From contig NZ_BSST01000001.1 in NCBI RefSeq assembly GCF_030161395.1, forward strand, positions 1-64,000: a stretch of 64,000 nucleotides of DNA, written 5' to 3'. A program made the position numbers and the translations under genes. Positions within the stretch are counted from its first letter, which is position 1; every line of letters begins with the position of its first letter. The notes under the pieces are model-generated. The model saw nothing but the letters and a program-made list of their open reading frames with translations, searched no databases and was not told the DNA's origin. Shown here piece by piece: positions 8,431 through 16,465 of this stretch. This stretch comes from Thalassotalea insulae. GTDB taxonomy: Bacteria > Pseudomonadota > Gammaproteobacteria > Enterobacterales > Alteromonadaceae.

Positions 8431-8466
8431 GAATTAGGAATTGACACCATAGTCACTTGTTATGTT

Positions 8467-8895
8467 TTATTTAAAGCCGAAGTATAAAAATAATAAAGAA
8501 AAAATACTTAAAATACATGTCAGTGGAAATAAAAACGAAAAAATTTTGTCGTGCTTTGACACTGGTAAAGAAATATTAGGGTGCTTAAAAATAAGACCAT
8601 TTCTTAGACCTCTAGGGACATAATACCAACGAGGATAAAAACGATATTTTTTAAAGATATGGTTGCTATATAGGAGCTGTGAAATAAAGCAAACCCAAAG
8701 TGGAAAAACAAAAATCAAATCTATTGGAGTAAAGCTAACACCAACTTTAAGAGCTTTGCTAAAAACAACAAAGAGCGTAAAAAGAAGAATCAAAACTGCG
8801 GATATAAATGTAGCTTTACGATTAGAGTACACAGGCTCATTTAAGAACAGACTAATGATGATGAAAAGAAAAAACTCTATTTGAAAATTATGCAT
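8467..8895 (-). CDS. Polytopic membrane protein, cassette gene
   Basis: Unrecognised 142-aa protein with four hydrophobic segments (about residues 5-17, 27-45, 57-77 and 117-140) and a basic, aromatic-rich loop (KKYRFYPRWYYVPRG) between the third and fourth. The cassette's attC is interrupted by IS copy 1 immediately downstream, seven bases from its stop. It starts at ATG 8895 just inside the next attC. Confidence 0.68.
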   Translation of the reverse strand: MHNFQIEFFLFIIISLFLNEPVYSNRKATFISAVLILLFTLFVVFSKALKVGVSFTPIDLIFVFPLWVCFISQLLYSNHIFKKYRFYPRWYYVPRGLRNGLIFKHPNISLPVSKHDKIFSFLFPLTCILSIFSLLFLYFGFK

Positions 8896-8911
8896 ACTCC
8901 CTCATAAAACA

Positions 8912-9004
8912 TAACGCCTTACTAAGCGGCGCAAAATTGTTGGCTAAAATGTACGAGGAACGAGTGCTAGCCAACTGTTTAGCGTCCGTTTGAGTAACTT
9001 GTTA
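8912..9004 (-). repeat. attC site 14
   Basis: TAACGCCTTACTAAGCGG...AACTTGTTA with GTTGGCTAAAA/AGCCAACTG arms. Confidence 0.9.
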
Positions 9005-9011
9005 GGGCTAT

Positions 9012-9470
9012 TTACACTATAGTGTAACTAGATAGTATTTTGTTAAACCCATCCTCAGACTCTACCGCTGATTCGTTGGGATATTGACTAGAAATAAAAC
9101 TGACTTTATTTCCACTTACTACCCTAAAGTAACTATTGATATACCCTATTTTTAAAATAAAGAATGCTCTTACAGTAAACTTTAATTTAAGCCCCTCTGT
9201 TTCTGTATTTTGATTTACAGCATGTTCAATTTCACGAATTGGCTGTCCTTTTATTTTACAATGAAAAGGCAATTCATTAATAAAATATTTTAAAGAGCGC
9301 TCAATATAACTTTCAAGTGATGGTGCTTGTTCAAGGTTGTATATATCTATCGAATAATAGCCATCATTGGGACATTCTATATTAATGGCTCTGATAATTT
9401 CATCACCATCATCGTCAGTCACTTCCCACAATTCAGGGAACTCAAAACATACTCCATCATGTTGATACAT
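9012..9470 (-). CDS. Hypothetical soluble protein, cassette gene
   Basis: A 152-aa protein of unknown function. The opening GVCFEFPELWEV and the later SLESYIERSLKYF recall small PsbP/DcrB-like folds that begin with a F-x-x-P-x-x-W motif, but I would not assign the family from this alone. There is no signal peptide, so a cytosolic location is likely. The ATG at 9470 precedes MYQHDG. Single-gene cassette. Confidence 0.65.
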   Translation of the reverse strand: MYQHDGVCFEFPELWEVTDDDGDEIIRAINIECPNDGYYSIDIYNLEQAPSLESYIERSLKYFINELPFHCKIKGQPIREIEHAVNQNTETEGLKLKFTVRAFFILKIGYINSYFRVVSGNKVSFISSQYPNESAVESEDGFNKILSSYTIV

Positions 9471-9491
9471 ACACGAAACCTTAGATAGCCC

Positions 9492-9587
9492 TAACGCCCA
9501 TTTAAGGGGCTGATAATAGTTTGCTAAAATTGTGTAGCGTAGCGAAACCGAGCAAACTGTTAGCAGTCCCGCTTTAAATTCTTGTTA
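9492..9587 (-). repeat. attC site 15
   Basis: CCATTTAAGGGGC-type attC ending ATTCTTGTTA. Confidence 0.92.
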
Positions 9588-9590
9588 GGG

Positions 9591-10151
9591 CTACCCTGCT
9601 TTTATACCAGTTATTTTTAAGTCCTCTAATGCAGACTCGGTTGTTGTAGACTTTGCCTTTTTTAAAATTGACTCCGCATCAGTTTCAGACAAACTTACAT
9701 GTGGTGGATGTGTATGCTTGATTTGAAATACATATTTCAAATACAAAGCGAAGAAAGCAAGCGAAATAACCAACGTAATAGCACCTACAATAGAAGAACT
9801 TATAGAAACTTTACCTGCCGTTTCTATTTGGATATTAGTACTTAGTGCTGACATATCACCAAGAGTTATAGCATATTGAAGCTGAAGAAATGAAAAGGCC
9901 AATCCTGAGACGACAAGTGCAAGAACAACAAAAGTTATAATCCAGTTAGCCAATATTTGTTGACCAAATACTTTTTTAGGGTAATCGAAACGCCATTTAA
10001 GATGTTCAATATAAGACTTTTCAAGTTGCTGCCATTCAGGTGTTTTTAACTCTTCTTCCTTTTTAGCATCTCTAAGCTTCGACCATTCTTGAATGAGACT
10101 GGCAACAGATGCCGCTGATGCACCAAGTGCCGTTTCTATAATTATACTCAT
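9591..10151 (-). CDS. Two-helix membrane protein, cassette gene
   Basis: Unrecognised 186-aa protein. A charged cytosolic N-terminal region (about residues 18-65, possibly coiled coil) is followed by two long hydrophobic segments (about 68-92 and 118-142) and a polar C-terminal tail with Thr/Glu-rich helices. ATG 10151 begins MSIIIETALG. Single-gene cassette. Confidence 0.68.
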   Translation of the reverse strand: MSIIIETALGASAASVASLIQEWSKLRDAKKEEELKTPEWQQLEKSYIEHLKWRFDYPKKVFGQQILANWIITFVVLALVVSGLAFSFLQLQYAITLGDMSALSTNIQIETAGKVSISSSIVGAITLVISLAFFALYLKYVFQIKHTHPPHVSLSETDAESILKKAKSTTTESALEDLKITGIKAG

Positions 10152-10170
10152 CGATTATCCTTGGTTGCCC

Positions 10171-10266
10171 TAACGCCCCACTAAGGGGCTGATAATAGCT
10201 TGCTAAAATGTGAAACGAAGTGGAACTGAGCAAGCTGTTAGCAGTCCCGGCTTTAGTGGCTTGTTA
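10171..10266 (-). repeat. attC site 16
   Basis: CCCACTAAGGGGC-type attC with GCTTGCTAAAA/GAGCAAGC arms. Confidence 0.92.
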
Positions 10267-10274
10267 TAAGGGTC

Positions 10275-10688
10275 TTAACCACTGCATTGTATTACTTTGA
10301 TGATTATTGCCGCTGCCAGATTTAATACACCAATGACAATACCTGTAAACCAAGCCCAATGATTTTTAGCAAAATACTTAACTGGACTCTTATTTATTAA
10401 AGCCGCTTCATATCCTTGTTTTGAAAATACAAAGTGATGATCTTTAGTTGGTCGTATTACTAGGTTTCTAGCTAATGCCTCTGCGAACCATTGACTAAGA
10501 TACTTTTTAATTTCTATTTTTTGAGAGTGCTTCTTTAAAGTTGGCATGTACTCAATGATATCAAGATCAATTGAACTGAATTTATGCTCCATGATGAAAC
10601 GAAGTTCAGAGCCAAACTTTTCTTTAGTTATAGCCAGCAGCCCTAACAGAAATTCCTTTTCATTAAATGCAGGAGTGCTAATTTCCAT
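10275..10688 (-). CDS. Tail-anchored-like hypothetical protein, cassette gene
   Basis: 137 aa. The first 100 residues are soluble and helical, with a basic KKHSQKIEIKKYLSQWF stretch and a short strand pair that could be a winged-helix-like unit. A single hydrophobic helix (about 113-133, WAWFTGIVIGVLNLAAA) sits near the C-terminus. Function unknown. It starts at ATG 10688, twelve bases from the next attC. Confidence 0.65.
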   Translation of the reverse strand: MEISTPAFNEKEFLLGLLAITKEKFGSELRFIMEHKFSSIDLDIIEYMPTLKKHSQKIEIKKYLSQWFAEALARNLVIRPTKDHHFVFSKQGYEAALINKSPVKYFAKNHWAWFTGIVIGVLNLAAAIIIKVIQCSG

Positions 10689-10699
10689 GCTTACCCTTA

Positions 10700-10789
10700 T
10701 AACGCCCTAATAATGGGCAAAAAATTGTTGGCTAAAATGTTGAGGAACGAAAACAGCCAACTGTTTTTTGTCCTTGTTTATTAGCTTGT
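10700..10789 (-). repeat. attC site 17, split by IS copy 2
   Basis: CCTAATAATGGGC-type attC ending at CTTGT before the IS; TTA resumes at 12000-12002. The gene attached to it (12007) is paired with a different attC type at 26703. Confidence 0.9.
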
Positions 10790-10844
10790 ATGGATAATAA
10801 CAGCCAAATCTTATTATTCTTTTTAATCCTTTTCGGGTAATGTG

Positions 10845-11010
10845 AGGCCCAAGCTTTGGCTGCAACCAAAGCCTTTTTATATGGTAGTTCGATGATTGGC
10901 AGGCTCCTCTATTGAGAGACCGATAACAAGTACGAACGCCATATAAAACTCCAAGCACTAAACTCGGATAGTCAACTGGGCCTCGAGCCCGAATAGCAAG
11001 GCAGAGTCAG
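10845..11010 (+). ncRNA. Predicted bridge RNA of IS copy 2
   Basis: Same sequence and fold as the copy 1 leader: target loop with ATTGGC and ATAACAAG, donor loop with ATAGTCA and CAAG. Confidence 0.7.
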
Positions 11011-11016
11011 CTTATT

Positions 11017-11970
11017 ATGAATAACAAAAATAATCAAAACGAAATAAATGTTGGTGTTGATACTGGCAAATCACAACTCGATATTTACATACGCCCGTTA
11101 GATATTTATTTCACCGTGACTAACGACGAAATAGGTATTAAAAAGGCGATTAAGGAAATCAAAAAATATAAACCAACACGCATCACTATTGAAGCAACTG
11201 GACGTCTTGAGCAAGACTTTATTATGGCTTGCGCAAAAGCTAATTTGCCTTTTGTTGTAGCCAACCCTGCACATATCAAAAAATTTGCAGGTGCCATAGG
11301 GCAGCATGCAAAAACAGACAAATTAGATGCACAACTTATTGCATATTACGGTGAAGCGATAAAGCCCAAACTTTCAATGCTAAAGCCCGCTACCATGCAA
11401 TTGATGAGCGACTTACTTTCTCGTCGTAGACAGTTAATAGGTATACAAACCATGGAAAAGAACCGTCTAAAAATCATGCCAAAAACAATCAGCAGTATGA
11501 TTAATCCCATTTTAACTGCCATTAAAAATCAGCTCGATAAGCTAGACCAAAAACTACTTAAATTAATGGAAAGCTGTGAGGATTATAAAACTAAAAACAT
11601 GATAATCCAGAGCATGCCTGGTGTTGGTAATGTCGTCGCTTTCAACTTACTAAGCGATATGCCTGAGCTCGGTTATCTAACAAATAAACAAGCATCGTCA
11701 TTGATTGGTGTTGCGCCATTTAATAAAGAAAGTGGTATCTATCGTGGCACAAGACAGATACGAGGAGGACGTCCCAAAATTCGAACGGCAATGTACATGG
11801 CGATGATGTCCGCAATCCAATGTAACTCAGTTTTTAAAGGTACTTACGAACGGTTATTAGCGGCAGGAAAAACCAAAAAAACAGCATTAATTGCCTGTGT
11901 AAGAAAGATGATTGTGATCTTAAATTCAATGGTAAGAGATGGTGTCATGTGGGATCCTAAAATGAGTTGA
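11017..11970 (+). CDS. IS110-family DEDD transposase, copy 2
   Basis: 317 aa, identical in protein sequence to copy 1, with D15, E59, D101, D104 and S239 intact. Nucleotide identity with copy 1 implies recent transposition or gene conversion. It lies in front of the 133-aa membrane-protein gene, reading towards it. Confidence 0.92.
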   Translation: MNNKNNQNEINVGVDTGKSQLDIYIRPLDIYFTVTNDEIGIKKAIKEIKKYKPTRITIEATGRLEQDFIMACAKANLPFVVANPAHIKKFAGAIGQHAKTDKLDAQLIAYYGEAIKPKLSMLKPATMQLMSDLLSRRRQLIGIQTMEKNRLKIMPKTISSMINPILTAIKNQLDKLDQKLLKLMESCEDYKTKNMIIQSMPGVGNVVAFNLLSDMPELGYLTNKQASSLIGVAPFNKESGIYRGTRQIRGGRPKIRTAMYMAMMSAIQCNSVFKGTYERLLAAGKTKKTALIACVRKMIVILNSMVRDGVMWDPKMS

Positions 11971-12006
11971 GAATTAGGAATTGACACCATAGTCACTTGT
12001 TATATT

Positions 12007-12408
12007 TTAATTACAAATAGACTTAGAAACATGTGAGGAACCACCATCGGTATTTTTGCAGCTAAATCCATATTGGGATTCGGTGCAAGATGGGTTTTCT
12101 TTAACCTCTTTACATAATTCATCATTATGGCTTTCCCAATATAGAGAATCTAAAGAAAAGCCTAACAAGATTAACGAACTAAAAATAATTGTACCAATAA
12201 TAAATCTAGGATTGAAAAAAGTTTTTATTCCAAATAAAAAGACACCAACGTAAGAGATAGATATAAGGTAATAATATTCTGACGTACCTCCTGCTAGGCC
12301 ATAGATAATGACAAAAAAAAGAACTGGTACAGATAAAGCAACCAAAACAAGAATTAAAGTATTTATTTTTGTTATCTGACGTTCAAACAACTCGAAGAGC
12401 AAATCCAT
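12007..12408 (-). CDS. Three-helix membrane protein with Cys-rich tail, cassette gene
   Basis: 133 aa. Hydrophobic segments lie at about residues 16-38, 46-62 and 68-88. A C-terminal domain has four cysteines (ELCKE, SCTE, FSCKN, SICN), probably two disulfides on the outer face. Function unknown. The gene is repeated without change at 28016-28417, also next to an IS copy but with a different attC beyond the IS. ATG 12408. Confidence 0.7.
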   Translation of the reverse strand: MDLLFELFERQITKINTLILVLVALSVPVLFFVIIYGLAGGTSEYYYLISISYVGVFLFGIKTFFNPRFIIGTIIFSSLILLGFSLDSLYWESHNDELCKEVKENPSCTESQYGFSCKNTDGGSSHVSKSICN

Positions 12409-12422
12409 TCACCTTTAAAATA

Positions 12423-12520
12423 TAACGCCCGCATAAGGGGCTGATAATGCTTGGCTAAACTGTGAAGCGAAGCGGAACCTAGCCAAACGTTAGCAGTCCC
12501 ATCACTTGATGCGCTTGTTA
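12423..12520 (-). repeat. attC site 18
   Basis: CCGCATAAGGGGC-type attC ending GCGCTTGTTA. Closes the FliF-like cassette. Confidence 0.92.
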
Positions 12521-12523
12521 TAG

Positions 12524-13000
12524 CTACTTTTCGTCTTCCTCTAATACCAATTCTCTTAGCGCTGGGCGCACCACAGAAAGGATTAAAACAATTATGACCA
12601 AAGCGCCCAAAGCTAACTTTATAACTTTGAAAAACCAGAACTGCATCCAAATAGGTTTGTTAATTTCCTTTTGTTTTAAGGTAGTTGAAAGTTCTTCATA
12701 TGCCTGATTTAAATTATTATATTTAGTGATTTCAGGATAATCAATTACAATCCCAACCTTTGCCAGTGCAATTCTAGCTTGTACCGATTGTTCTTGCACT
12801 ACGTAAAGCATGTGATTTTGAACATCTGCGTAATATTGGACATCACTTTGCTCTAGTGCATCTGCAATTTTTACCGCATCCACCAATCTCAAGTCTTGAA
12901 TCAGAGGTCTATACTCAGGCTCATTTGCCCATTTGATAATGAAAATTGCTATGAGCAATGACACAGCAAGGACGACTATTAATTTTATGTCTCTGTTCAT
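12524..13000 (-). CDS. Mini FliF/YscJ-like membrane protein, cassette gene
   Basis: 158 aa resembling a shortened flagellar MS-ring protein. TM1 is at about residues 7-23. The region 30-90 (PLIQDLRLVDAVKIADALEQ, then ARIALAKVGI) fits the FliF/YscJ N-terminal ring-building motif. TM2 at about 126-145 runs into VRPALREL, like the final FliF helix and its V-R-P-L turn. RBM2, RBM3 and the FliG-binding tail are absent; native FliF is over 500 aa. The C-terminus is acidic (LEEDEK). The protein could form small rings or be an inhibitor or decoy; none is proven. It ends just outside the attC. Confidence 0.6.
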   Translation of the reverse strand: MNRDIKLIVVLAVSLLIAIFIIKWANEPEYRPLIQDLRLVDAVKIADALEQSDVQYYADVQNHMLYVVQEQSVQARIALAKVGIVIDYPEITKYNNLNQAYEELSTTLKQKEINKPIWMQFWFFKVIKLALGALVIIVLILSVVRPALRELVLEEDEK

Positions 13001-13050
13001 TTATTTTCACTCCTTGAATGTTATGAGAGTTGCCAGATTCCATGTAGCTA

Positions 13051-13148
13051 TAACGCCCACATTAAGGGGCTTTTTATTAGTTTGCTAAAATTGTGTAGCG
13101 CAGCGAAACCGAGCAAACTGTAAAAAGTCCCGCTTTAATTGCTTGTTA
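13051..13148 (-). repeat. attC site 19
   Basis: CCCACATTAAGGGG-type attC of gene-less family C. Confidence 0.92.
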
Positions 13149-13437
13149 TGTGGTTAGCCCAACTCTCGCGGCACTGCCGCCAAAACCTGAGCATTTGATT
13201 AAACCACATAGTTTAAATTTATAAACACACTTAAAAGTTTAATCGGCTAATAGAAAAAGAAATGTGATGTTAATCCATTAACCTAAATAAAAAATACCTT
13301 TTAAGTACAACCTAACTTGATGTTACTTAAAACGATTTGTTTAAACAACACCAAATTTTTAATGCGTTGCGAATTATTTGATTGAGCAAATTTGATGCTT
13401 GAACGAAGTTGCTAACCAGTGAATTCTGAAAAACACA
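13149..13437 (-). other. Gene-less cassette, family C copy 1
   Basis: About 289 bp without a credible gene, the most diverged of six family C copies. It keeps the GCGGCACTGCCGC hairpin beside the attC. The AACAAATTTGTT palindrome of the other copies is altered here. Confidence 0.75.
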
Positions 13438-13536
13438 TAACGCCCCATTCAGGGGCTGATAATAGCTTGCTAAAATTGTGAAGCGAAGCGGAACCGAGCA
13501 AGCTGTTAGCAGTCCCGTTACTGTAATGGCTTGTTA
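13438..13536 (-). repeat. attC site 20
   Basis: CCCATTCAGGGGCTGATAA-type attC ending TAATGGCTTGTTA. Confidence 0.92.
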
Positions 13537-13974
13537 TGTGTATTGAACACCCAAGTATCCATTTTCCTTTTTGGCCTTATTAAACTGTTCTATATTTGAA
13601 AACGGCCATAGTTCAACATTTCCATGTGTTTTCCATTTATCTAAGGTGCTTTGGCCAAAAATACCCAAAGAAATACATTTTAAGAACTCTTCTTTAAATG
13701 TTGCAGAAGGCCAAATGTATTCAATGTCAGTTTTAAGGAAAAGTACCCACCTAGCAACTATTGTCCGGTCATCTCTAGACAGAGCATCTTTACCTTTAAG
13801 TTTGTATTCTTTCATGTCGCTATAAAGACACCATGCCCCATGAGAAAATACTTGCCTGATGGCATCATCATTTGATTCTGGAATTGAATCTTCAAATTCA
13901 TCGTTAGATATTTGTCCTGAACTTAAACTACGTATAAGTTCAGCAAGTCTATTTCGTGATGCTCGATCAATCAT
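13534..13974 (-). CDS. Conserved hypothetical soluble protein, cassette gene
   Basis: 146 aa from ATG 13974 (MIDRASRNRLAELI); a longer frame reads back through the neighbouring attC and is not real. It is a cytosolic, mainly helical protein with motifs DEFEDSIP, WCLYSD and EYIWP, which I associate with a widespread uncharacterised family, without knowing its function. It ends on the attC TAA. No clear ribosome binding site precedes the ATG. Confidence 0.68.
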   Translation of the reverse strand: MIDRASRNRLAELIRSLSSGQISNDEFEDSIPESNDDAIRQVFSHGAWCLYSDMKEYKLKGKDALSRDDRTIVARWVLFLKTDIEYIWPSATFKEEFLKCISLGIFGQSTLDKWKTHGNVELWPFSNIEQFNKAKKENGYLGVQYT

Positions 13975-13983
13975 AAATACACA

Positions 13984-14081
13984 TAACGCTCCATTCAGGG
14001 GCTGATAATAGCTTGCTAAAATGTGAAGCGAAGCGGAACCGAGCAAGCTGTTAGCAGTCCCGTTGCTGTAATGGCTTGTTA
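13984..14081 (-). repeat. attC site 21
   Basis: TAACGCTCCATTCAGGGG...TGGCTTGTTA. Closes the Imm53-like cassette and supplies its stop. Confidence 0.92.
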
Positions 14082-14372
14082 TATGCCCTTTGACCACTTA
14101 AGGAAAAGCTCAAAGCCTTTATCTAGCATTGTTGGGCCGCATGCACATTTAAACTTATTATCTTCAACAAAACATGTTAACCAATTATTGTCTGACTCAT
14201 AATCAAGTTGAACTGGTTCAAATACTGCGTTCTCCAGCAAAGTTTCAGACAAATCGATTTCTATACGCCAACCTGGATTATCAAGAGTTTCGATTTTTAT
14301 TCCGTATGAATGCTCCCAATCTTCGTCACATTGGGATAAGAACCATTCTTGTATTTCAACGATATTACTCAT
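14079..14372 (-). CDS. Imm53-family immunity protein
   Basis: 97 aa from ATG 14372, preceded by AAGGAAGG. The pattern W-x-x-x-Q-C-D-E-D-W-E-H-S-Y-G-I-x-I-x-T-L-D-N-P-G-W followed by a Cys-containing strand and a final F-L-x-W is that of immunity protein 53. These proteins neutralise polymorphic toxins delivered by neighbouring cells. No toxin gene is nearby, so here it would be an orphan immunity gene carried as a cassette. It ends on the attC TAA. Confidence 0.75.
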   Translation of the reverse strand: MSNIVEIQEWFLSQCDEDWEHSYGIKIETLDNPGWRIEIDLSETLLENAVFEPVQLDYESDNNWLTCFVEDNKFKCACGPTMLDKGFELFLKWSKGI

Positions 14373-14389
14373 AACCTTCCTTGGGCATA

Positions 14390-14484
14390 TAACGCCCATT
14401 TAAGGGGCTGATAATTGTTTGCTAAAATGTGTAGCGAAGCGAAACCGAGCAAACTGTTAGCAGTCCCGCTTTAAATTCTTGTTA
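14390..14484 (-). repeat. attC site 22
   Basis: CCATTTAAGGGGC-type attC ending ATTCTTGTTA. Confidence 0.92.
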
Positions 14485-14498
14485 GCTAGATTTTTAAC

Positions 14499-15032
14499 CT
14501 AACCTTCTGTTACTTCAATTTTTAACACACATAACAACGGTGAATTTCGATTTTCTACAGCTCTATTTACATATGCTAAGAATATATTTTTACCTACATA
14601 TTCTTCTAGCTCACCAACTAGCGTGTTAGTAAAGCAACCTATATCGCCAATAGATGAATGCTTTGGCTTTACACTTTTTAGAGTACCAGTGGATGTCTCA
14701 ATAACGGTTGCTAAACCAGCACTTCTAGGCGAGTCTTGATAATAATTATATTCGTCTTTTTGTGTGACCTTAATCAGTTTCCCTCTGAAAGAAGAGTAAC
14801 TATTACTAGCTAAGATATTTTCATATTTAGTAACTTTATCAAAGTCTTGATAATGAGAATTACATACAAATATTAAATAACTTATTGGTACTAATATAAG
14901 AAGTTTTGCTTTACCAATAAGGTGTTTTAAACCAAAGAAAGCTATTCCAACTATAAAACCAAGAGCTATCAAAAGTTGAATTAATATAAATAATCTTTCT
15001 GTAAACCCTGACAATTCATAGATTGTTGTCAT
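14499..15032 (-). CDS. Membrane-anchored hypothetical protein, cassette gene
   Basis: 177 aa from ATG 15032; a TTG nine bases upstream is an alternative start. Two hydrophobic segments (about residues 14-35 and 42-58) are followed by a soluble beta-rich domain of roughly 110 residues with two Cys, probably on the outer face. Function unknown. Single-gene cassette. Confidence 0.66.
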   Translation of the reverse strand: MTTIYELSGFTERLFILIQLLIALGFIVGIAFFGLKHLIGKAKLLILVPISYLIFVCNSHYQDFDKVTKYENILASNSYSSFRGKLIKVTQKDEYNYYQDSPRSAGLATVIETSTGTLKSVKPKHSSIGDIGCFTNTLVGELEEYVGKNIFLAYVNRAVENRNSPLLCVLKIEVTEG

Positions 15033-15081
15033 AAATTTCAAAACTTCCCTATTCGAATATTCGCCGAACTTGTGATCTAGC

Positions 15082-15177
15082 TAACGCCGTTTTAAGCGGC
15101 GAATAATAGCTTGCTAAAATGTGAAACGAAGTGGAACCGAGCAAGCTGTTACGAGTCCGCCTTTAAAACCCTTGTTA
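15082..15177 (-). repeat. attC site 23
   Basis: CGTTTTAAGCGGC-type attC ending CCCTTGTTA; supplies the stop of the 167-aa gene. Confidence 0.92.
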
Positions 15178-15678
15178 GGTTTTCTTTGATAGAATTACTT
15201 TGTAAAAGTGGTTTTTAATAAAGTTATACAACCTTAGGTCATCGATGTGATTATCCACCTCATTTATATAAATTTTCCACTCACTAAAGCCATGTAATTT
15301 AACTTTAAGTAAATGCATTTCTGTATTAATAAATTTCCTAGCTTTAAATCCTAAGAATGATGAGGCTGATGGATCAATAATTCTTTGTACATGACCAACT
15401 TCATATATTAATGACTCTATTAAAGGTCTGTTTATAACATGCTCATTTATTAAACCATTGCGAATTAATAAATTTTCTCCTTTTATTTCTGCTGATGGCC
15501 TTTTTATTTTTTTAAACAACGCTATTAAAAGTAATGCATAACTTAATGGAGCGAGGACTAATAGTAATGTGTAACCTTTTTCGTTAGCAATAACTAATAG
15601 TGGAATAAAAGCTAAAAGCGATAGAGATATTGATAACTTTATCATTTCCGTGTCAAGCGCAACTCTATTGAGAACCAT
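15175..15678 (-). CDS. Membrane protein with C-terminal PH-like domain, cassette gene
   Basis: 167 aa. Two hydrophobic segments (about residues 13-32 and 36-54) precede a beta-rich domain of about 110 residues. That domain starts with a GENLLIRNGLINEHVI strand pair, a layout common to small bacterial PH-like membrane proteins. I cannot assign a partner. ATG 15678; ends on the attC TAA. Confidence 0.66.
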   Translation of the reverse strand: MVLNRVALDTEMIKLSISLSLLAFIPLLVIANEKGYTLLLVLAPLSYALLLIALFKKIKRPSAEIKGENLLIRNGLINEHVINRPLIESLIYEVGHVQRIIDPSASSFLGFKARKFINTEMHLLKVKLHGFSEWKIYINEVDNHIDDLRLYNFIKNHFYKVILSKKT

Positions 15679-15687
15679 TTGAAAACC

Positions 15688-15784
15688 TAACGCCCCATTC
15701 AGGGGCTTTTAACTGTTGGCTAAAATAACGAACGCAGTGAGGAAAGCCAACTGTTAAAAGTCCCGCCACTGCAATGGCTTGTTA
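15688..15784 (-). repeat. attC site 24
   Basis: CCCATTCAGGGGCTTTTAA-type attC with GTTGGCTA/AGCCAACTG arms. Confidence 0.92.
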
Positions 15785-15797
15785 TGTGGCTATTTAA

Positions 15798-16016
15798 CTA
15801 ATTTAGCCTTTTTACTTTAGAATGCTTTTCAGATGAATATTCATGGTAAATATCATCTAAATATTTTTCTAATTCATTTTCGTTTATATCAGAAGGAATT
15901 ATTACGTCATAGACTCGTGAGCGAATACCTGTGTCTGACTCATTAAATAGCTGCCATTCATGTTCTTTTTTTATGACAGACATTGGTTTACCAAAAACGT
16001 CAAACTTGATAATCAC
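15798..16016 (-). CDS. Small hypothetical soluble protein, cassette gene
   Basis: 72 aa from GTG 16016, chosen because AGGAGG lies five bases upstream; the in-frame ATG further up lies between the attC and this Shine-Dalgarno. The N-terminal half is strand-like (MIIKFDVFGKPM) and the C-terminal half is helical and acidic. Function unknown; the size suits an antitoxin or immunity protein but no motif supports this. Confidence 0.66.
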   Translation of the reverse strand: MIIKFDVFGKPMSVIKKEHEWQLFNESDTGIRSRVYDVIIPSDINENELEKYLDDIYHEYSSEKHSKVKRLN

Positions 16017-16036
16017 ACCTAATCCTCCTAGACACA

Positions 16037-16135
16037 TAACGCCGCGTTAAACGGCTGAGTAATGCTTGCTAAAATGTGAAGCGAAGCGAAACCGAGCAAG
16101 CATTACGGTGTCCGATTTTTTTAAACGCCTTGTTA
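16037..16135 (-). repeat. attC site 25
   Basis: GCGTTAAACGGC-type attC ending CGCCTTGTTA. Confidence 0.92.
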
Positions 16136-16143
16136 TATGCAAT

Positions 16144-16449
16144 TTACCTAACAAACGGGCCATTCATTTGGTTGCTACCATCTAGGCCATTATATAGCCC
16201 AATGTAATAGAAGCCAGTTTCTGAATTTTTGTATAAAAGAAATACCAAACCATCCATCATTTTTGGATCTTTAATCTCACAAATTAGCTCAAATTCTTTA
16301 GCAAGCTCTGACGGAGAATATGGCTTTGATACTTTACTTTGCCCAATGCTTGAACGTATGAATTTTTCATTGCCGCTATCACAGCTTACAACGTCAGTAG
16401 CAACTGAATAGTTTGCAACTAGGAATAATAACAGTAAGAGGTGACGCAT
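16144..16449 (-). CDS. Small exported protein, cassette gene
   Basis: 101 aa from ATG 16449 behind AAAAGGAA; the longer frame is an attC read-through. A clear signal peptide (MRHLLLLLFLVANYSVA) precedes a mature domain of about 84 residues with two Cys, beginning DVVSCDSG. Probably periplasmic; function unknown. Confidence 0.7.
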   Translation of the reverse strand: MRHLLLLLFLVANYSVATDVVSCDSGNEKFIRSSIGQSKVSKPYSPSELAKEFELICEIKDPKMMDGLVFLLYKNSETGFYYIGLYNGLDGSNQMNGPFVR

Positions 16450-16465
16450 AATTTCCTTTTGCATA

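Larger units (their letters stand above)
7250..8460 (+). mobile_element. IS110-group element, copy 1
   Basis: A 1,211-bp unit bounded by a shared CTTGT (7245-7249 and 8456-8460), with no other target duplication and no obvious terminal inverted repeats, as expected for IS110-family elements. The 227-bp leader precedes the transposase and only about 30 bp follow it. This matches the IS110 group rather than IS1111, whose long non-coding part is on the other side. The element is opposite in direction to the cassettes. It appears identical to copy 2. Confidence 0.9.
10790..12000 (+). mobile_element. IS110-group element, copy 2
   Basis: 1,211 bp; appears identical to copy 1 and inserted at the same attC base in the same direction. 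Shared CTTGT at 10785-10789 and 11996-12000. Confidence 0.9.

Noticed and set aside
7250..8460. Assignment of the IS to the IS1111 group because it targets attC
   Set aside because: The long non-coding part is before the transposase and there are no clear subterminal inverted repeats beyond TATGG, so the IS110 group fits better.
12372..12650. Minus-strand frame overlapping the FliF-like gene and the attC
   Set aside because: It overlaps a better-supported gene in another frame and crosses an attC.
13975..14097. N-terminal extensions of several cassette genes through attC sites (for example SNGTANSLLGSASLHILA)
   Set aside because: The extensions are translations of attC sequence, repeated in unrelated genes, and better starts with ribosome binding sites lie downstream.
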